Below are positions 25,899 through 34,434 of a DNA stretch of 64,000 nt, in pieces. The stretch lies in contig NZ_CP163302.1 of NCBI RefSeq assembly GCF_041022165.1, positions 3,534,001 to 3,598,000 of the forward strand, written 5' to 3'. The stretch comes from Sinomonas sp. P10A9 (GTDB lineage Bacteria; Actinomycetota; Actinomycetes; Actinomycetales; Micrococcaceae). The translations under genes were made by a program, and so were the position numbers. Position 1 is the stretch's first letter. The number at the start of each line of letters is the position of its first letter. The notes beneath the pieces are model-generated. The model was not told the origin of the DNA. It saw only the letters and a program-made list of their open reading frames with translations, and searched no databases.

Positions 25899-26726
25899 TC
25901 ACCGCCCCACACCGAGGCCCACCGTGATCCGGTCCCCTTCGGCCTCGAGCCACTCGAGCCGGCGCAGGATCGTCTCCCCCACGCCGTCCGCCCACATCCG
26001 CGCCCAGCCGCCTCCGAGCGTCTGGGCGCGGTGGCGCATAAGGTGCCAGGACCGCTCGGTCCTCCGGATGGCTGTGGGCACCAGCAGGGCGCGGGCGGGG
26101 TCGTCGAGGCCATAGGCATCCGCGACGAGGCGGGTGCGCACGACGGCGTCCGCTCGCCGGAGCGGATCGCTGCGGTCCTGCTCGGGAGACAGCGGGGCCC
26201 AATGCAGGCACAGGTTGACCACCTCGTCGACCCGCGTGGCGGGCCTGAGGAGGTCGAAGTCGATGAGGGCCACGGCCTGGCCGCCGCGGAACACGACGTT
26301 CTCGGGCGTGACGTCCAGGTGTCCGATGAACCGCTCGGCCCCGTCGGGCACGGAGGGCTCGGGCGGCATGCCCGGCAGGTCGGGCGGGGCGACCGCGTCG
26401 AGGAGGTGGGCCGGAGGCTCGAACCCGGCCACGGCGTCGTCGTACGCGCGGAGCAGCCGGGCCACCGAGGCGAGGCGTGCATCATCGGCGAGCCAGGCCG
26501 GGTGCGGGCGGCCGGCGACCTCGCCCTCGACGAAGGTCAGCACCTCCCGCCCGCGGTCGTCGAGGCCGAGGAACCGCGGGGCACCCTCGAACCCGACGGA
26601 CTCAAGGTGCCCCAGGACGGCATGGACGAGCGGCGAGTGCGGGCCGAGCGGCCGGCGCACGGTGCCCCCGACGCGCACGATCCCCTCAGTGACGTCCCCG
26701 CCGGGGAGCGGGACCTCATTGGTCAC
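25899..26726 (-). CDS. Aminoglycoside phosphotransferase (APH) family kinase-like protein
   Basis: A 275-residue protein with the APH/choline-kinase fold. The catalytic loop is IGHLDVTPENVVFRG (Brenner-type H.D....N) and the metal Asp is in ALIDFDLLRPATR. The N-terminal nucleotide lobe is short (PLVHAVLGHLESVGF). Many actinobacterial members phosphorylate metabolites rather than antibiotics, so resistance should not be assumed. GTG start at 26726. The 160-bp gap to the preceding monooxygenase contains nothing recognised. Confidence 0.85.
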   Translation of the reverse strand: MTNEVPLPGGDVTEGIVRVGGTVRRPLGPHSPLVHAVLGHLESVGFEGAPRFLGLDDRGREVLTFVEGEVAGRPHPAWLADDARLASVARLLRAYDDAVAGFEPPAHLLDAVAPPDLPGMPPEPSVPDGAERFIGHLDVTPENVVFRGGQAVALIDFDLLRPATRVDEVVNLCLHWAPLSPEQDRSDPLRRADAVVRTRLVADAYGLDDPARALLVPTAIRRTERSWHLMRHRAQTLGGGWARMWADGVGETILRRLEWLEAEGDRITVGLGVGR

Positions 26727-26758
26727 GGCGGCTGAGCGACGTCGAACCTCCGGAGGGC

Positions 26759-27055
26759 TCAGTGCTCGTCGTAGTGGTGCTCGTGCTCGGCGTGCTTGTG
26801 CCCGCCGTGGAGGTAGTCCACGTGGTCGCCGTGCTGGATTTCCGCGTGGCCGCAGCCGGGCTCGTGCCTGTGGTCGTGGACGTTGTGCTCTGCGACGTGC
26901 TCGTGATCGTCGTAGTGGTCCACGTGGAGGGCATGCCGGTGGTCGTCGTGCACGTAGTCGACGTGGTTGCCGTGCTCTACCGTCTCGTGTCCGCAGCCGT
27001 CACCGTGCTCGTGCTCGGTGACAGTGTGGCTCTCGTGGACGTGCGTCTTCGTCAT
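26759..27055 (-). CDS. Histidine-rich internally duplicated small protein
   Basis: A 98-residue protein that is about one third histidine with many Asp and Glu. Two related blocks are seen: CGHETVEHGNHVDYVHDDHR (from about residue 20) and CGHAEIQHGDHVDYLHGGHK (from about 67), each opening with a CGH and containing HGxHVDYxH. No signal peptide. It probably binds Zn, Ni or Co as a store, buffer or chaperone. ATG 27055 follows GGGG; longer upstream in-frame extensions lack the His pattern. It is 32 bp from the APH-like gene. Confidence 0.8.
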   Translation of the reverse strand: MTKTHVHESHTVTEHEHGDGCGHETVEHGNHVDYVHDDHRHALHVDHYDDHEHVAEHNVHDHRHEPGCGHAEIQHGDHVDYLHGGHKHAEHEHHYDEH

Positions 27056-27301
27056 CGTGACAAACCCCTTCGCCTCGGGTTCCGCGGCCCGGCATCTCGC
27101 CGAACGCTTGTCGCCTAGCCTACGGACGGCGCCCGGGCGCGGCCAGTCCTGCGGACGACCACTTGGCGCAGATCCGGGCCCTGCGAGGGACCTAAGGACG
27201 TAGCTGTGGCGGTGCGTGGCCGAAGGTGATCGGCCCGATAGCATCCTCGGGGACGTTCACCGCCCCACCCCGGCACCACACCTTCGATCCTGGGACTCGA
27301 C

Positions 27302-27787
27302 GTGCTCTTCCGCCTCGGCTACCGCCTGTTCGTCAAGCCTGCCGCGCGCATCGCGGCGGACGTCGCGTCGGCGGTGACCCAGGGGACGATGGGCCCGCCC
27401 GTCGAGCGGTCAAGGCCCGGGCGGGACTGGTGGCTGACCACCCTGCTCGCGAGCGCGATCAGCGCCGTAATCGGGGTCTGGTACGCCACGACGACGTGGC
27501 CCGCGGCGCTCCTGTGGTTCACGATCGCGCTGGCCCTGCCTGCCCGTGCGGTGAGCGAGGGCCTCCGGACGGTGCCGTACTTCCTGCTCGCCGCCGTCCT
27601 GCTCTCGACCGTTCCCGTGGTGGGGTGGTGGCTCGCGGGCGCCGTCACGGTCGTCGCGCTGGTCGCCACCGTCCGCGCGTGGACCAGATGGAGGTCCCGC
27701 GCCCATGCCGAGGCCGCGATGTACCGGAGCGAGGAGCAGGTTCCCGCCGGCCAAGGAGCTGCCGGCGGCCCAAGCGGCCGGCGTTAG
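27302..27787 (+). CDS. Small membrane protein of unknown function
   Basis: A 161-residue protein starting at GTG 27302. An N-terminal amphipathic segment (MLFRLGYRLFVKPAARIAAD) precedes three or four hydrophobic helices between about residues 45 and 125, with a basic/polar tail. No motif is recognised. It converges on and overlaps by 4 bp the end of the serine hydrolase gene. Confidence 0.65.
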   Translation: MLFRLGYRLFVKPAARIAADVASAVTQGTMGPPVERSRPGRDWWLTTLLASAISAVIGVWYATTTWPAALLWFTIALALPARAVSEGLRTVPYFLLAAVLLSTVPVVGWWLAGAVTVVALVATVRAWTRWRSRAHAEAAMYRSEEQVPAGQGAAGGPSGRR

Positions 27788-29055
27788 GACGGCGGGACGG
27801 GAGGGGCGTCGTCGGGCGCGGCTGCGGCGCCGATGAGACGGAAGAGATCCTGCGCCCGGTTGGGGGTGTTCCCCGAGCTGTCGAAGGCGTCCGCGCTGTA
27901 GGTGGCGGCGACGGCGACGGCGATCTTCTGGGATGGGAGCGAGGCCTCCACCGCGGAGTACCCGGCAAACATCGGGTTCTGCAGGAGCCAGTCACCGCTG
28001 ATCACCACGCCGAGCCCGTAGGTGTACCCGACGCTCTGCTGCGCGCAGGTGGGGCACCCGTCGATCTTGCTGCCCTTGCCGCGCAGGCTCGGGCTGACCT
28101 GCAGTGCATGGGATTCCGGCGAGAGCAGCGTGCCCGAGCCGATCGCGTCCGCGGTCGCGGCCATATCCGCAATGTCCGTGGTCTGGATGGCGCCGCGGGC
28201 GAGCGTCCAGGACGGATTCCAGTACGTCGAGTCCTCCAGGAACCGGATAGCGGCCGGGATCTTCAGCGGCTCCCGGCGCTCCGACGTGTAGGCGTGGAGG
28301 ACGGGCTCAGGGATCGCTGGAGAGCCGGGATCGCGCGTGTTTCGGAGCCCGAGGGGCCCGAGCACCTTCTCCTGCAGGAGCGCATCCAGCCGCATGCCGG
28401 TGATCTTCTCGAGGGCCAGACCGAGAAGCACGTAGTTGGTGTGGGCGTAGTCCCAGTTGGTCCCGGGCTTGTAGAAGAGCGGCTTGGACGCGCCGATCGA
28501 GGCGAGCTCCTCCGGCGTCCACGTGTGGAACGGGTCCTTGTACAGCGCGTCGATGAGGCCTTGGTCCTGGACGTAGTCGGCGTAGCCCGAGGTCATCTGT
28601 GCGAGCTGCCCGAGCGTGACGCTGTCGCTGTGGGGCACCTCCGGGAGCCACTTGGAGAGCTTGTCGTCGAGGCTGACCTCCTTCGCGTCGACGAGCTGGA
28701 GCAGCGCCGTGGACATGTACGAGATCGCCACGGCTCCGTTGCGGAAGTGCATGTCCGTGGTGGCGGGCACCCCCGGCATGGACTCACCGAACGCCTCGGT
28801 GATGACAGCCTGGCCGTCCACCGTGACCCGCACAATCACCGCTCTGAGGCGGTCCTTGGCCATCGTGTCGGTGACGATCCCGCGGACCTTCGCCGCGAGT
28901 TCGGGGTTCACGGACGACGGCGCGCTGGCGCCTCCCGTGGTCGCGGCGGCGTCCGCGGTCGGCTGGGGCGTGCACGCGGTGAGGGTGAGGAGCGCGACGA
29001 CGGCCAGGACCGCGGATCCGTGCGCCCATCGTCGGGGCACGCGCCCGGACATCAC
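27784..29055 (-). CDS. Beta-lactamase-family lipoprotein lacking the catalytic Ser-x-x-Lys
   Basis: A 423-residue lipoprotein (lipobox LTAC near residue 27) with the serine beta-lactamase/DD-peptidase fold. The region that should read F-R-x-x-S-V-x-K is FRNGAVAISYMSTALLQLVD: Ser is Ala and Lys is Ile. The Tyr motif (YAHTNYVLLGLALE) and downstream scaffold are kept, so the fold should be intact but hydrolysis by the usual mechanism is unlikely. It follows an intact homologue by 9 bp, implying cotranscription and perhaps a regulatory or binding role. Start may be GTG 29055 or ATG 29052. Confidence 0.82.
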   Translation of the reverse strand: MMSGRVPRRWAHGSAVLAVVALLTLTACTPQPTADAAATTGGASAPSSVNPELAAKVRGIVTDTMAKDRLRAVIVRVTVDGQAVITEAFGESMPGVPATTDMHFRNGAVAISYMSTALLQLVDAKEVSLDDKLSKWLPEVPHSDSVTLGQLAQMTSGYADYVQDQGLIDALYKDPFHTWTPEELASIGASKPLFYKPGTNWDYAHTNYVLLGLALEKITGMRLDALLQEKVLGPLGLRNTRDPGSPAIPEPVLHAYTSERREPLKIPAAIRFLEDSTYWNPSWTLARGAIQTTDIADMAATADAIGSGTLLSPESHALQVSPSLRGKGSKIDGCPTCAQQSVGYTYGLGVVISGDWLLQNPMFAGYSAVEASLPSQKIAVAVAATYSADAFDSSGNTPNRAQDLFRLIGAAAAPDDAPPVPPS

Positions 29056-29064
29056 ACGGCCCTC

Positions 29065-30738
29065 TCAGCCATGATTCCCGCTGCCCTGCCGGACGAACGT
29101 CCCCAGGCCGGTCTTGTCGTAGAAGTCCAGCCTGACGCTCGAGGCCGCTCCGTCGGCCCCGAGGGCAAAGATCGCTCCGGCCAGGCCGTTGCCGTTCTCG
29201 CCCACCGATTCGAAGGAGAAGGTGTCTCCGTCGAAGTGCGTGAGCCGGAACGTGGTGGGCTTGCCGGAGGGGCCCATCTGCAGGGTGAGCTCCCCGTCCG
29301 CCTCAGCCACGGCCATTGGGCCGTAATAAGGGTTGGCGTAGCTCCCGGTGTAGGCAGTGTTCGCGCGGGCCGGGGCGCTCTGGGCGGGGGGCTTGGAGTA
29401 GTCGACCGCCGGCTTCTCGGACTCGTCCATCGCCCGGAAGACGCCTCCCGTGAAGCTGAGCCAGTCGACGGTGGGGTCTCCGTTCTGGGCGACGTCGAGG
29501 AAGCCCGCGCTGATCGCCTCGGGGATGCCCTCGGGCCGGCCATTCGTCAGGACCACGATTCCCAGCTGCTCGCCGGGCAGCAGGGCCACCGCCGTCGCTG
29601 CGCCGAGGTTGAAGGCGCCCGAATGCCCAAGCTGGACCCGGGCGTGGTCGTCATAGGAGACGTTCCAGCCCATGCCGTAGAAGCGGGTCCGGGCGGCGGG
29701 TCCGGAGGGTGGCCCGGACACGATCTGTGGAACGTGGGTGGCCGCGAGCGCCTCGGGGTCCACGACGGTCTGGCCGCCGTAGGAGCCGGCCGCCAGCTGC
29801 AGGCGTATCCACTCGGCGAGGTCCCGGACTGAGGAGCTCGCGCCGCCGGCCGGTGCCTCCGCGTCGGCGTCGCGTGCGTACTTGGCCACCCAGCCCTGCC
29901 CATCCCGGACGTGGATGAGCGCCTTGTCCGCCGCATTGAGGTAGTCGCGGTGCCGGTAGCTGGTCGAGTTCATCTTCAGTGGCTTGAACAGGACCTGGTC
30001 GGCCAGGTCCTCCCACGGCATCTTCATGGCCGCTGCCGCTGCGACGCCGCCCTCGGTGAAGCCGAAGTTGCTGTAGTTGTAGCTCGCGCGGAAGGAATCA
30101 AGGGGCTGCTGGCCGATGTGCGCCAGGATGTAGGACTGGTCGAAGCCGAGGTCCTCGAGCAGGTCGCCGGACCCGGTCCTGAGGCCGCCTCGGTGGGACA
30201 GCATGTCCTCGAAGGTGGCGTTCCGGGTGACGAACGGGTCACTCAGCGCGAATCCCGGGTTGTGCTTGATGAGCGGATCGGTCCACTGCACGGCCTTGCG
30301 TCCCACAACCGCCGCGATGACGGTCGAGGCGAGGGGCTTGGACACCGAGGCGAGCTGGAACACCGTGTCCGGGCCCACCTTCTCGGGCTTGCCTGCCTCG
30401 CGCACGCCGAAGCCCTTGAGGTAGGCGACCTGGTCCCGGTAGACGACCGCCACGGCGATGCCAGGCACTCCGGTGCTCTTCATCGCATCCTGGACAATCC
30501 CGTCCAGCTTCGCCAGGGCGCTCTTGACCTTCTCCTGGTCAAGGAGGGGCGGGACCTCCCGCGCAGGGCTCGGCGCGAGCGAGGCCGTGGGGGTTGCCGA
30601 GGCTGCGTCCCGGGCGGGGACGCAGGCGGAGAGGAGTGGAGCTGCTGCGACTCCCGCCGCGCCGGCTCCCAACACCTTGAGCAGGGTGCGCCGCCCGGCC
30701 ACGTGGTTCGCGGCCGTGTCCGGTCCGGGGGACGTCAT
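29065..30738 (-). CDS. Serine hydrolase (class C beta-lactamase family), Tat lipoprotein
   Basis: A 557-residue exported enzyme. A twin-arginine-type leader (AGRRTLLKVLGAG) ends in a lipobox LLSAC. The catalytic motif is QLASVSKPLAS (Ser-x-x-Lys), followed by Tyr-x-Asn in SYNYSNFGFTEG, and RVQLGHSGAFNLG supplies the third His/Gly motif. The last ~100 residues are a DUF3471-type lipocalin-like domain. It probably acts as an esterase or D-aminopeptidase at the outer membrane face. It leads the two-gene operon with a catalytically depleted paralogue. Confidence 0.9.
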   Translation of the reverse strand: MTSPGPDTAANHVAGRRTLLKVLGAGAAGVAAAPLLSACVPARDAASATPTASLAPSPAREVPPLLDQEKVKSALAKLDGIVQDAMKSTGVPGIAVAVVYRDQVAYLKGFGVREAGKPEKVGPDTVFQLASVSKPLASTVIAAVVGRKAVQWTDPLIKHNPGFALSDPFVTRNATFEDMLSHRGGLRTGSGDLLEDLGFDQSYILAHIGQQPLDSFRASYNYSNFGFTEGGVAAAAAMKMPWEDLADQVLFKPLKMNSTSYRHRDYLNAADKALIHVRDGQGWVAKYARDADAEAPAGGASSSVRDLAEWIRLQLAAGSYGGQTVVDPEALAATHVPQIVSGPPSGPAARTRFYGMGWNVSYDDHARVQLGHSGAFNLGAATAVALLPGEQLGIVVLTNGRPEGIPEAISAGFLDVAQNGDPTVDWLSFTGGVFRAMDESEKPAVDYSKPPAQSAPARANTAYTGSYANPYYGPMAVAEADGELTLQMGPSGKPTTFRLTHFDGDTFSFESVGENGNGLAGAIFALGADGAASSVRLDFYDKTGLGTFVRQGSGNHG

Positions 30739-30859
30739 CGTTCTGAGGGGTGCCGTCGTTCACAAGCGTGCATGACAGCAACCTAGCGACGCGATCCACT
30801 CCCCCGGAATGGACTTAAGTCGCGTGTCTCAGGCCGGCCGGACGGCGAAGTGAGCGGGA

Positions 30860-30901
30860 ACGACGGCGGGCGCGCACGCTCGAGGTGCGGCCCGCCGTCG
30901 T
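30860..30901. terminator. Hairpin of the dispersed GACGGCGGG family
   Basis: ACGACGGCGGGC (30860-30871) pairs with GCCCGCCGTCGT (30890-30901), with further pairing of GCAC/GTGC inside. It lies just beyond the stop of the Cys-rich small protein and upstream of the hydrolase operon. Confidence 0.75.
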
Positions 30902-30916
30902 CCGTTTATCAGGGTT

Positions 30917-31096
30917 TCAGCGGCCGAAGATGCGGGAGAGGAGGCTCGGGCCCTTCGCGGCGTCGATTTCCGCCTGGGAGTGCTGGCCGTTGCACCAGTC
31001 AGCCTTCGCGACACCGCGCTTCACCTGATCCACATGCTGGCCGCAACCGGACCAGGTCGTCTTCTTGCACGTCTTGCACGTCACTGGGTAGCACAT
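30917..31096 (-). CDS. Small Cys-rich protein with CxxC pairs
   Basis: A 59-residue protein, MCYPVTCKTCKKTTWSGCGQ then HVDQVKRGV, with six cysteines (CYPVTCKTC, SGCGQH, DWCNG). The arrangement suggests a zinc-ribbon or thiol-reactive mini-domain; a hydrophobic tail (SLLSRIFGR) ends it. ATG 31096 is chosen because GAGGAG sits 7 nt upstream; a TTG two codons earlier is too close to it. A CsoR-like operator lies 26 bp upstream, so copper(I) or persulfide control is likely. Similar short proteins occur widely in actinobacteria without assigned function. Confidence 0.75.
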   Translation of the reverse strand: MCYPVTCKTCKKTTWSGCGQHVDQVKRGVAKADWCNGQHSQAEIDAAKGPSLLSRIFGR

Positions 31097-31121
31097 CGGC
31101 AAACTCCTCTATCGTCGGTCG

Positions 31122-31139
31122 AATACCCCCTGGGGTATT
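31122..31139. promoter_or_regulatory. CsoR/CstR-like operator
   Basis: AATACCCC-CT-GGGGTATT is a perfect palindrome with a C/G-rich centre and ATAC/GTAT ends, the form recognised by copper (CsoR) or persulfide (CstR) sensors of the DUF156 family. A degenerate second element (TATACCCCCGAGTGTAT) follows at about 31143. It overlaps the promoter of the Cys-rich gene. No csoR gene is in the window. Confidence 0.65.
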
Positions 31140-31224
31140 ACGTATACCCCCGAGTGTATCAGGAGCCGGCCGCCGTCGCTCATGCCCCTGGCCCGGGATG
31201 GCTGAGGGAGCCGGAGCTTCACGC

Positions 31225-31267
31225 ACGACGGCGGGCCCGCACCGTTGATGTGCAGGCCCGCCTGTCG
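31225..31267. repeat. Dispersed hairpin repeat upstream of the caspase gene
   Basis: ACGACGGCGGGCCCGCACC at 31225-31243 is identical to the left arm of the hairpin at 11528, and TGCAGGCCCGCCTGTCG completes an imperfect stem. Unlike the other copies it sits in the 5' region of both flanking genes, so it cannot simply be a terminator for either. Confidence 0.75.
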
Positions 31268-31392
31268 CTCGGTTGGTTACTGCCCGGCGCCGCCTCGGAC
31301 CGGTAACGCTGCGGTAACGCCTCTCACTCGATCATGTACCTGACCACTCCGACACTCGAGGTCAAAGACCCGCGTCTCGTAGGAGCTAGGAC

Positions 31393-33519
31393 ATGTCAGT
31401 AACCGCAGCGACTCCCTCCACCCCACGAAGTTCAGGGCTCACGCCGGAAGAGCTCGCATCAATTCGACCGAACGTGATCACGCTGTCTCAGGGCAGACTC
31501 GCGACGGATGGCGAGCTGCCCACCTCGCAGGCCGACGTGGACCGGATGTTCGACCCGGCCTGGGACAAGAGCCTTCCACAGTTCGTTGCCGACCATGGCC
31601 CAGGCCCGGTGCCGGTCGTCCTCTGGGCCCACGGCGGGCTCGTCGACGAGGGCGCCGGGCTGAAGAATGCACACGACCAGATCGACTGGTGGAAATCCAA
31701 CGGCGTCTATCCCGTCTATTTCGTGTGGGAGACCGGGCTCGCCGAGAGCCTCAGCGCGCTCGTCCAGCCGCCGGTGACCCGTGGGGCCCGAGGGTTCTTC
31801 AGCAACGCCAAAGACCGCATCATCGAGTTGACCCTGCATTTCGACGGTGGTCCCGCCGTCTGGGGCAATATGAAGGACAGCGCCGCGAACGCCTCGCGGC
31901 CGGCACTCGGGACACAGCCCGAGGGTGGGGCGGCGTATTTCGCGAACCTGCTGGGGGACTACGCCAAGCACAACGCCGGCGCAATCGCCACCAACGCCAT
32001 CGGCCACAGTGCAGGCGCCATCTTCCACTCGTACCTCGTGCCCACAGCGTTGGCAGTGGGAGTCCCCCACTTCGACAACGTGATCTTCCTCGCGCCGGCC
32101 GAACGCGTAGACCTGTTCAAGAGCACCATCGTTCCGGAAATCGGAGGGCGAATTTACCGGATGTCGATGTTCACGATGGACCGCGCGCACGAACGCGCGG
32201 ATAACTGCCTTCAGGTCTACAACGCTTCCCTGCTGTACCTGATCAGCCACGCCCTCGAACCCGAGTTGGACTGCCCAATACTCGGGCTTCAGGACAGCAT
32301 CAGCGCCGACAGCGACTTGCGCACGCTCTTCGGTCCCCCGGCCGTCCCCGCCTCGCCAGCGGACGTCGTCTGGACTCCGACCGTCGCAACGACTGGGGCC
32401 GACGCAAGCCAGGCCACCTCTCATGGGGACTTCGACAAGGATCCGGACACCATGAACAGCCTCGCAACCCGCGTGACTGGTAACTCTCCGGCGTTCCCCT
32501 ATCCGACGGATCGAGGCCTCGGCCCCGACCCCTGGTCGTACTCCAAGCCGTTGCCTCTCAAGCCGGTGGACACCAGGCCGAAGCGCGCCCTCTGCATCGG
32601 CATCAACGACTACCCGGGCAACCTGCGCCTGTCCGGCTGCGTCGCGGACGCCGAGGCGTGGGGAGCCCAATTCGAGACACTGGGGTTCGACGTCGAGAAG
32701 CTCATCGATCAGGACGCCACACGAGAGAACATTCTCGAGCGGATCCTGGCGCTGGTGTCCGAGAGCCAGTCAGGAGATGTCGTCGCCATCCAGTACTCGG
32801 GCCATGGGACCTATGTCCCGGACCTGACCGGCGACGACGACGCGAGCTGGCCCTACGAGCAGGCGCTCTGCCCGGTCGACTTCCTGTCCGGGAATCTCAT
32901 CATCGACGACGACCTCGGCGCGGTCTTCGACCTCATCCCCGACGGGGTGGACGTCACCTGCTTCTTCGACTCCTGCCACTCCGGGGAGGCGACCCGCTCC
33001 CCGTTCCCGGAGGCCGACTCAGCCGCACCCGTAGCAGACCAGGGCCGCAGGCCTCGCTTCGTGCACCCCACCGAGGACATGGTGGCCGCCTACAGGGCGC
33101 AGCGCGGGACGCCATCGAAGGCCGACCGCCGCACGTCGATACGCGAAGTCGCCTTCTGTGCATGCGGCCCCCGCGAGGTCGCCTACGAGACGGGCGGGCA
33201 CGGGGACTTCACGGCCGCGGCCGCCATCCTCATCGTCACCGCCGCCGGCAAAGTCACCAATGAGGACTTCCTCCAGCAGGTGCTGGCGAAGTTCAGGGAC
33301 CAGCCTAAGCAGAACCCCGAACTGGACGCGGCACCCGTCGTCGCCGCCCGACCGTTCCTCGCGACTCTGGCACCCGCCGCGATCACGCTTCCGGGCGGCG
33401 TCCCCACCGATGCCAACGTACTCAACGCCGAGACGAACATGGCCCACGCCCGTGCCGTCTCGGCCGCCGAGTTCCTGAGAGCCACCGCGGACTTCATCGA
33501 AGGCCGCGCGCACGAATGA
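31393..33519 (+). CDS. Alpha/beta-hydrolase-caspase (peptidase C14) fusion protein
   Basis: A 708-residue two-domain protein. The N-terminal part (about 60-320) resembles an alpha/beta hydrolase: an oxyanion-type strand VPVVLWAHGGLVDEG, a nucleophile elbow IGHSAGAIFH (G-x-S-x-G) and a later NVIFLAPAERVDLF. After a Ser/Ala-rich linker, a caspase fold begins KRALCIGINDYPGN (about 398) with the catalytic His in QYSGHGTYVPD and Cys in CFFDSCHSGEATR. It is a prokaryotic metacaspase/orthocaspase that should cut after Arg or Lys. No signal peptide, so both activities would be cytoplasmic. A secreted protein gene follows after 28 bp. Role unknown; caspase effectors occur in cell-suicide defence. Confidence 0.88.
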   Translation: MSVTAATPSTPRSSGLTPEELASIRPNVITLSQGRLATDGELPTSQADVDRMFDPAWDKSLPQFVADHGPGPVPVVLWAHGGLVDEGAGLKNAHDQIDWWKSNGVYPVYFVWETGLAESLSALVQPPVTRGARGFFSNAKDRIIELTLHFDGGPAVWGNMKDSAANASRPALGTQPEGGAAYFANLLGDYAKHNAGAIATNAIGHSAGAIFHSYLVPTALAVGVPHFDNVIFLAPAERVDLFKSTIVPEIGGRIYRMSMFTMDRAHERADNCLQVYNASLLYLISHALEPELDCPILGLQDSISADSDLRTLFGPPAVPASPADVVWTPTVATTGADASQATSHGDFDKDPDTMNSLATRVTGNSPAFPYPTDRGLGPDPWSYSKPLPLKPVDTRPKRALCIGINDYPGNLRLSGCVADAEAWGAQFETLGFDVEKLIDQDATRENILERILALVSESQSGDVVAIQYSGHGTYVPDLTGDDDASWPYEQALCPVDFLSGNLIIDDDLGAVFDLIPDGVDVTCFFDSCHSGEATRSPFPEADSAAPVADQGRRPRFVHPTEDMVAAYRAQRGTPSKADRRTSIREVAFCACGPREVAYETGGHGDFTAAAAILIVTAAGKVTNEDFLQQVLAKFRDQPKQNPELDAAPVVAARPFLATLAPAAITLPGGVPTDANVLNAETNMAHARAVSAAEFLRATADFIEGRAHE

Positions 33520-33546
33520 AGCAACGTCATGCCGCTTGGAGGTCCC

Positions 33547-34068
33547 GTGAACCACGCCGCAGTCCGCCGAATGTCCCCGCTCACGGTGCTCGCCGTCGTC
33601 TCGCTCGTGGGCGTGCCGCCCGCAACCGCTGCGCCACCCACGCCCGTTCCGTCCGCGCTCTTCTATGATCTGCCGGCCGGCCTCGGGTGTGCCTTTCATC
33701 TGCAGGTCTCGGGCACGGATGCGAAGACGCACATCCAGGAATTCAGGGACAAGAACGGCAACGTCATCCGCACTATCACCGCCGGCGACGGGTACACGCT
33801 CACGTACACCAACGCGGACACGGGGAAGTCGCTGGCCATCCAGTCCAGCGGCTCCGTCCAGCACACGACGCTCAATCCAGACGGAACAAGCACCGTGACG
33901 CTCACCGGCAACAACGGCCTCATCCTCTTCCCCACGGATCATCCCGCTGGCCCGACGACCACTCAGTACGTGGGGCGCGTTGTCTTCACCACCGATCAGA
34001 GCGGCAATGCCACCGTCGTGAGCACCTCGGGCAAGAGCACAGACATCTGTGCCGCTTTGGCCCAGTAA
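33547..34068 (+). CDS. Secreted protein of unknown function downstream of the caspase
   Basis: A 173-residue protein with a signal peptide (basic MNHAAVRR start, core LTVLAVVSLVGV, cleavage after ATA). The mature part is Thr- and Ser-rich and beta-type (IRTITAGDGYTLTYTNADTG), with two cysteines (GLGCAFH, STDICAAL). GTG 33547 is preferred because GGAGG precedes it; ATG 33529 is an alternative. Not recognised as a known family. The 28-bp gap suggests cotranscription with the caspase fusion. Confidence 0.7.
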   Translation: MNHAAVRRMSPLTVLAVVSLVGVPPATAAPPTPVPSALFYDLPAGLGCAFHLQVSGTDAKTHIQEFRDKNGNVIRTITAGDGYTLTYTNADTGKSLAIQSSGSVQHTTLNPDGTSTVTLTGNNGLILFPTDHPAGPTTTQYVGRVVFTTDQSGNATVVSTSGKSTDICAALAQ

Positions 34069-34070
34069 CT

Positions 34071-34120
34071 CGCTCGCCCCCAACCCACCCAAAAGCGCTC
34101 GCCCCCAACCCACCCAAAAG
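34071..34120. repeat. 25-bp tandem repeat, two copies, in a 366-bp intergenic region
   Basis: CGCTCGCCCCCAACCCACCC followed by AAAAG occurs twice in tandem (34071-34095, 34096-34120) plus a partial third. It directly follows the secreted-protein stop codon. The rest of the gap to 34434 also holds a looser repeat (CTCCCGCCTTTG twice near 34155 and 34178) and no gene I can support. Confidence 0.9.
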
Positions 34121-34434
34121 CGCTCGACGCCGGGACCCCGCGTTACTGGTCTTCCTCCCGCCTTTGCTTCCCGGTCCTCTCCCGCCTTTGTCTGGGGTTT
34201 CCGGTCTGTCAGCACGGTTGCGGCGACCGCACGTAGCCCAAGCCAAGCGCAGGGCCGCGGACGTTCCGGGACCGCCGGGAATATCCAGCGGGCCAAGCAA
34301 GGCCATCTATGGCCGGCTCGAACACCTCGGCGACTCAGCCCTAGGCCTCCGGAAGCCGACAAACGACATCGCCCGGTCCCTGCTCGGGACCGGCGGATTC
34401 AGACACGGCTACACTCCACATTGTGAAGAGCCAG

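Noticed and set aside
25899..26726. Aminoglycoside resistance gene
   Set aside because: Only the general APH fold and catalytic motif are visible; no resistance-type signature or context supports antibiotic phosphorylation.
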